Source: Schistosoma mansoni (Eukaryota; Platyhelminthes; Trematoda; Strigeidida; Schistosomatidae). Taken from it: a stretch of DNA of 64,000 nt. A model generated the notes under the pieces. The model was not told the origin of the DNA and did no database searches. It worked only from the letters and a program-made list of their open reading frames with translations. The DNA lies in assembly GCF_000237925.1 (NCBI RefSeq), contig NC_031495.1:27596679-27660678 (forward strand). The letters are read 5' to 3'. The translations under genes and the position numbers were made by a program. Of this stretch, positions 57,952 to 64,000 are shown piece by piece. Each line of letters opens with the position of its first letter. The first letter of the stretch is position 1.

Positions 57952-60900
57952 CCAGTTGGGTATTTTTCCACTTTTTCTTCTTTTCATCTGAACATTAACT
58001 TTATTTGATTGATAGATAGTAATAAACATACACATATATTGTACATTTTAGAATATCATTTTGAAATGTAAATATTCTTAAATAATTTGTTTACAGTTGT
58101 TTGGCAATCCAACTAATCGTTTCATGTACTTTACCGCCATACATTATGACATATATATACCTTTTCGTTCGTTTTCTGTTTTGAATTTGTTTTAAATATC
58201 AACTAATCTCTTTCATCTTATTGATACTTTTTTCAGAACCATCTTTTCCCTTCTCTTACATTAACTGTATTTAGTTCCTTTTATATTCACTTATACTTGT
58301 AGACATGATGTTTTTTGTTCAAATTTTGTCGATTACATCTGGTTTCTGAATACATATATCAAGACATAACTACAAATTAAATGGTATTAATATGCTTATT
58401 ATTTTGCATTGTTCATGTGTCATTGTATATGTATATAAACATAGAATAGTTAAAGAAGTCTCTGTTTAACACATTTCTCCTCTTAATGAGATGCCTTTCC
58501 AGACATGTTTAATTTTCTTTTCTATTCGTTTTCTTTTTTCTATTTACCCGCTAAACATAAATACCGAAATAAATATCATATGATGATAAGTAAAAGAAGA
58601 CATGTGTGTTTATATGATTATCATAAACATATATATGATGCTGATTCTAATGATAACTGTGAAAAGTTAGTTTAATTGAAGCAAATATTAACCATTTTTT
58701 ATCCAGAATTTATAAACTATATTTTTTGTATTGCCACCCATCATGAAATTTAACTGTCACTCTTTTGACATATTCTTAAATATTTAGAAAAAAAGTCCTG
58801 TATTAAGAAATAATATTTGGTGTTTTCTCTGTTAGCTAGGTTTACTGGATGATAATTTTCATTATCATCTGAAAACTAGTGAGAATCAATAATAACTGGA
58901 AAGTTGTTGTTTTTTTCAAATTCGGAACCTCTGAGTAGTCTACACCCATAAATTCATACTGTATTGATCGATGGATTTCAAGGTCTCTTGTTGAGCCCTA
59001 TAAAATTGTCCGTTGGCGTCAGTGATGAAAAATTACTTTCAAATTGTATTCAGTGTATTAGCTACGATGAACTGGTTATAAATATTCATTAAGACATCAG
59101 AATTTGTTGAATAGAAATAAAGTACATATTATTTTTAAGGGTTTGTAATAATTATGATCACTCGTTCATTGGAGACGATGAACTGATATTTACAGAAGAG
59201 ATGGTCAAGATTGAGTCAATTGATTGATAATTTGCAAATTAACTATTTACTGTATGGTTAGCAGATTTTAGTAAGAGTTTGCAATTTGTGCTTAAATACA
59301 TACGATTGTCCCCGACTAGTGTTCTTGTTCACTTCACTGTGACAGATTTTATACATGTTGTACTCACTGAGCTGAATGATTTAGTTGTACAACCTATATT
59401 ACCCTTCTGGGTAATAGCAATAAAACATAATTTGAAAGTAATTATGTGTAAAATGACGATAAAGCTTTATGACTAAACGATCCAGATCAGAGAATATAAC
59501 ATCTACAAATTGCTTATCTTGAGATATAAATATTCACCGTCATCTCATAAAGACCAAGAAGCATTATCTGGTGATACTATTTTGTGATTTAACATTGATA
59601 GATTGAAAGAATCATAACTTTTGCTAAGCATTCGAATAGCTTAATTCATGTGCAACTAATTTGAGTAGCAACTATTCATTTTTTCCCATAAATTTCTAAT
59701 TTGACCTACTTACGAGTGTTGTACGGTTATTTTTGTCTAACAAGACTAGTTGAATCAATACGTAATTCAATGCAAACTTACTCTTCAGTCATTTATCGTG
59801 TGTATTATGTAATTACTTCTAAAACATTATTATAACAACTATTATTAACAACTGAGTTGGTTGTAGTAGAATATATCTGCTTCTATCCAACTCATACTCT
59901 GGCAAAATACGCTGGCTAACAAAGGAGCAGATTGAAAAAGTCTAGGAGCGGTCAGACCACGACATCGTGTAAGTTGATGAAGCCACATGCTTTTGGGGTC
60001 GCCTGTACAAAGAAGTATAAACTTCCTGGTAAACTACGTAATCGGATTGTATTGTTGGGAACCTTTGAAGTCAGTGCTCGAAATTCGTAGTGGTGGCCCG
60101 CATACAAATTTATTCATTTTCATACGATAAATCTGATTACTCTCCAATTTCAATCATTCTTTTCAAGTAATATTTCTTTTTTAGTTTTTTACTCTCAGTG
60201 ATATTATTATCTCAACTCCTTAGATTTTTATCTTGTTAACTTTTCACGCTACACTGATGTGGCTCGTGGTAACTTAAAGCAATAGATTTTCATGACATGT
60301 TTTATAATGTGTATGACTGACTGGCTGGTTCTTTTTTATAATACATTAAACAGCAAAACATTCGTAGTGCCACATTTTGTCTATAGGCACCAAGAGATGA
60401 AGGTCATTGTTATTTCATCTCTGAGTAGAAAGTATATTCTATAAAGGAAAAATCTAGGTCCATTGAATCTTGACTCCCACCATCTCTCAGATAACTACAG
60501 TAGGAATCACTTCCATATTGATGTCGAAGTTGGAAGTACAAGCTCATTTGTTTCCATCACATCTCATTGTATATTTATGTAAATTGATAGATTATTAGAT
60601 ATTACAGTCATAATTAACCCCAGAGTACAAACTGTTGGTTGAGAAAGTAGATGTTCGAATGATAAATCATAATGACAATAAATACTTTTACTCAACTTTT
60701 AAATATGATTCTTGAAAAAAAAATATTCCACTGTCAATCCTCATCACAGTAAAGTAGGAGAATAAGTTGATATGTTCATGAATATTTTCACAGATAGTTT
60801 GTACTAAACTGAGGTTTTATCAGCTATCCTGATCTTTGAAAGCTTAATGATTAGCATCACTCTTCAGGACTGTGTAACCAAATGAAAGTTGTCCTTTTTC

Positions 60901-61210
60901 GTGAGGACGTTTTTGTATACGCATCAGAACAATATCTTCAAACTATGATAATTCGGTCAACCAATTGATTTGCATCAACCAGCACATTCAATTCTAGAAA
61001 ATATTGACTGAAACTTTATGATCGGTTCACGATTTACAAACTATTTGCTCAATTGAATGACTAAGTATGATTTTTTTCTAAAAACAACTGAAATTTCAAC
61101 ATTTTAGACGTTTAACAGTATATGTTTCAATATTTTAAGAAAGATTCAGTAATCTTTCAACATTAAATGGAAATTTAGTAATTTCCTAAGAACTAATCAC
61201 TTTCTTTTGA
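56035..61210. other. AT-rich DNA without recognised genes
   Basis: Very AT-rich. It has many short chance frames and no protein family that I recognise. A GC-richer patch at about 59880-60110 may be an old repeat of unknown type. Confidence 0.45.
57910..57959. repeat. (TA)n microsatellite
   Basis: About 25 uninterrupted TA units. Confidence 0.97.
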
Positions 61211-61484
61211 TTGAGATCATCAATCAATCAATGTTAGACCACCACTGACAACCCAGAAGCACTAGATGGCCATTTTGTCCTAGCATGGGACGCCTCAGCA
61301 GTGCGCATCCACGATCCCACACTCGGAATTCGAACCCAGGATCTTCGGTCTCGTGCACGAGTCCCATACTAGGAAGAAACGATCGCCCAGTCCTTCAAGG
61401 TTTTCAGTAGTGGTCTAATATTGATCAATTCATGATCTCAATCGAAAACTCAACAATCTCCACAATACTATACTGATAATGACT
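61211..61484. mobile_element. Two copies of a tRNA-like SINE, head to head
   Basis: The minus copy (about 61362-61211) has a B-box-like GGTTCGAATTCC, GGGATCGTGGATGCGCAC, a hammerhead-like segment and the end GTGGTGGTCTAACATTGAT. The plus part-copy (about 61352-61484) repeats the second half: AGTCCCATACTAGGAAGAAAC, GTGGTCTAATATTGATC, then CACAATACTATACTGATAA. They meet at the palindrome CTCGTGCACGAG. Related copies are at 62387 and 63510. Confidence 0.6.
61257..61306 (-). ncRNA. Hammerhead-like fold in SINE copy (degenerate)
   Basis: Minus strand: GCACTG, CTGAGGC, stem II GTCCC/GGAC with loop ATGCTA, then AAAA, ATC and TAGTGC, which pairs with the opening GCACTG (one wobble). This has the order of a hammerhead (CUGANGA, stem II, GAAA, NUH site), with one change in each core box. 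The assignment is inference. Confidence 0.45.
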
Positions 61485-62386
61485 TTCTATTTATTGCCAT
61501 AATCAACCAAATTGTACAAACTCCATGGTTATTTGATAATAATAATTATATGCTTATCATCTGTAAAATATTAAAAAATATATGATATATTTTAAATATT
61601 GATTGACAAGTGTACAATTTACTCATCTCCAGTACATTTCATCAGTCTGATTCATTTTGTACATAATCGTTTATCATGTTGTCTTTTTACATTTAATTAT
61701 AGTTTAACAGTTTAAACAAAATGAAGACAGAATAAGCAGAAAATTTATTATTATAAATTCAGTAAATGAATATTATGACCCTGCTGTCAATCTATGCACG
61801 GAGAGACTTTTTTCTTTCATGATTGAGATGTTCATTTCTTTTGTTTCATTAATATGTATATAAATGTATGCAGATTATCTCTGTGGAGATGATGAACTCT
61901 TAAGGAAAATAAAGATAGGGCTGTATTCACTCCATCCTGTCGGTAAGATGTAAATGAATACAGTTTAGACTTGTATAAGATGACTGGCTGATTACTAAGT
62001 TGTGACAATCCTGTATTTATTGATAACAAGTCAAATATAACAAATATAGCTTTTTTATTGCTTATTCATGTTTCGTTTTGTGTATAATCCATACCCTTTA
62101 AATCCATTTCACACTTTTCAAAGGTGAAAGCAAAGGTGATGTACTGTGGAAATACGTTAATTTTACTTGATTAAAACAGTACTCATTCGGATGATAAGTA
62201 ATTTGAGAAACAAACTGTAATCTTATTGCTTTTCTATTAGGATTGTATCAATAGTAAATTCAAAACAAAAATACATTTTATAGTTTACGTCACGGATTGA
62301 CCTTATTTAGATAACTATTATACACCAGGAAACAATTGACAGCTTTTCGACCTAGTATGAAGTTAGAAATATAGACCATTGGATAC

Positions 62387-62605
62387 TGACTTAGTGGTTT
62401 AAAAGTTGAGCCCTCTCTGCCAGACCTGAAAGTCTTAGGTTCGATCTCCTATGGAATCACAAATTCTTATGGCTGAGTAGTTCCATACTAAGACGGAGCA
62501 TTTTTCGAATGCTCCCTGGTTTTCAATGTTTATCTAATTAAGATTAGTACGTAATCTGAAGTACGAAATTCAGTAGTCTCCACAATCTCTTTATGACAAT
62601 AGACA
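62387..62605 (+). mobile_element. tRNA-like SINE copy, same family as 61211
   Basis: The A-box side TAGTGGTTTAAAAGTTGAG and a B-box-like AGGTTCGATCTCC are followed by a degenerate hammerhead-like part (GGCTGAGTAGTTCCATACTA), CAATGTTTATCTAATT and AGTCTCCACAATCTC, the same order as the copies at 61211 and 63510. Confidence 0.55.
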
Positions 62606-63443
62606 TGTGGTTAAAACACCTTTTTTAATTCACCAATATTCTCAGTAATAATTTAGCTGTAGTATTACTTTTGATATTTCTTTATATTTACTAGGCTATG
62701 AATAACAGTATACTATCAGAGTAATACCTACGAAAACTTATTTATTCGATTTCATACTTCAATTAACAATTTCTATTGAATTTAAGCTTATGAAATGATA
62801 ACTGTTATCAGCAACCTTCAGCACTACATAAAAGTACATTCACACATTGTACTGCACACAGATTAGTCACAATTCAACAAACAGTTAATACATTAACACC
62901 ACATAGTTGTATCCTGAAATCATCCATACTAACTCTTTGATAATATGATGTTTTTTCTGTAAAAAATGTGGTCAGTAATTTACAAACTAGTCCTTCTGTT
63001 TTATATCTTTTTATTTTTGGATCTCAGTCCTACGACAGGTCAATTGAGACTCGAATAGTAATTCGCTCGTTATTTCTCTCATTATTACACTTGATTACTT
63101 CAGTTTAAAACTAATGGAAAATAATAACACCCTAGAAACTGTCGATCCATCTTGTTGATAGATGCTAGCTAACATTAAATTTGGGTACATGAATTCATGT
63201 TGAGTGCTATCAGATAATATTTATTGCCATACATTTGATTTATGTTACTTTGAGATTAATACATATTGAAATAAAACAAAAAACAATTTATAATAAAATA
63301 TCATTAATGAACAATCTAAGGTAATGCATATTTTTAGAATTACTTTCAACATTTTAAAATCAAATTTAAATAAAACCCCCCTTATTGACCCCGCTGAAAC
63401 TCAGTGGTCTTTGCACTTAAAAGATTTTGTCGTGTTGACACTA

Positions 63444-63445
<2 letters not shown>

Positions 63446-63492
<47 letters not shown>
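63446..63492. repeat. (TA)n microsatellite
   Basis: Uninterrupted TA units directly upstream of a SINE copy. Confidence 0.97.
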
Positions 63493-63494
<2 letters not shown>

Positions 63495-63509
63495 ATACAC
63501 CATTGTACC

Positions 63510-63725
63510 CTTACCCAATGGTCTGAAGTTTAAGTGTTCGCTCTCAAGACCGAAAGTCGTGGGTTGGAATCGCATTTGTGGGATCGTGGATGTGCACGGC
63601 CGAAAAATCTTGCACGAAGACGAAACGAGTGTCCAATGCTTCCGAGTTCTCAATGGTCTTCTAACTTAGATCGGTTCGTGATTTCAATGAAATTCAACTA
63701 TCTCTACAATCCCATACTGATAATT
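63510..63725 (+). mobile_element. tRNA-like SINE copy, same family as 61211
   Basis: TTACCCAATGGTCTGAAG is followed by GACCGAAAGTCGTGGGTTGG, GGGATCGTGGATGTGCAC, a hammerhead-like segment (63594-63640), CAATGGTCTTCTAACTTAGA and CTACAATCCCATACTGATAA. The element is about 215 bp. Confidence 0.6.
63594..63640 (+). ncRNA. Hammerhead-like fold in SINE copy
   Basis: GCACGG, CCGAAAA (for CUGANGA), stem II TCTT/AAGA with loop GCACG, an intact CGAAAC box, GAGT, then the GTC cleavage-type triplet and CAATGC. Of the copies here it has the best second core box. Activity is doubtful because the first core box has two changes. Confidence 0.45.
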
Positions 63726-64000
63726 ATTTTAATTATTTACTATACGCAAACCTTCCCAACTCTTCACAACAGAAAATTTAATCTTTATTTATTTTCTTTT
63801 TCGATAAGCGGTAAGATGATTGACTTAAAAAAAATACTAACCATATATATACATATATAAACATACTTTTTTTTGTTCTGTTCATATTCAAACAGAAATA
63901 ACATAAGTCAAATCTAATCTGGCACCATTAATATGTACGTTTATATTCTTTGATGATTGTGGACGGTGAGAACAAACAACAATAACAAACGATTTTATCC

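Overview
The window looks like nuclear DNA from a blood fluke (genus Schistosoma). It is AT-rich, its genes are split by very short and very long introns, and it holds a Smα-type SINE with a hammerhead-ribozyme remnant, several APE-type RTE-like LINEs with schistosome character, and a Merlin transposase relic. I could not decide the species. All family names for the repeats are recognition from memory, not database results. A, B and C are my own labels for three RTE-like LINE families.

Two host genes lie on the + strand. Gene 1 (2886-23989) encodes a membrane glycerophosphodiester phosphodiesterase (GDPD1/GDE4-like) in seven exons whose phases all join. Gene 2 (about 31826-50216) encodes tubulin-folding cofactor E (TBCE): CAP-Gly domain, leucine-rich repeats, C-terminal ubiquitin-like domain. 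Six exons are visible, and the exon with the start codon was not found. The large introns of both genes are packed with LINEs.

Layout. 1-1925: minus-strand CR1-like LINE remnant. 2886-23989: GDPD gene, with LINE B pieces in introns 2 and 3, an LTR-like repeat and LINE A pieces in intron 4, and in intron 5 a LINE C split by a LINE A, an AT-rich segment and more LINE A. 24362-28230: nearly full-length LINE B. 28236-31780: intergenic, no gene recognised. 31826-50216: TBCE; its first visible intron holds a Merlin relic, nested LINE A copies, a 200-base N gap and an internally deleted LINE C; a 525-bp head-plus-tail derivative of LINE B lies in the third. 52577-56034: Smα-like SINE with a nearly intact LINE C inserted in its tail. 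56035-64000: AT-rich DNA with microsatellites and four copies or part-copies of a second tRNA-like SINE family carrying hammerhead-like folds.

The most unusual structure is a pair of nearly identical inverted arms of about 2.75 kb, one in GDPD intron 5 (about 18997-21745) and one in the first visible TBCE intron (about 39056-41800). Both ends of the shared tract fall at matching points inside LINE C and LINE A sequence, as expected for ectopic gene conversion or recombination, or for an assembly error near the gap. A second pair of identical inverted LINE A segments (10938-11955 and 15012-16025) brackets the 72-nt, frame-neutral exon 5 of the GDPD gene. All three RTE-like families also have copies that keep both ends and target-site duplications but lack the middle.
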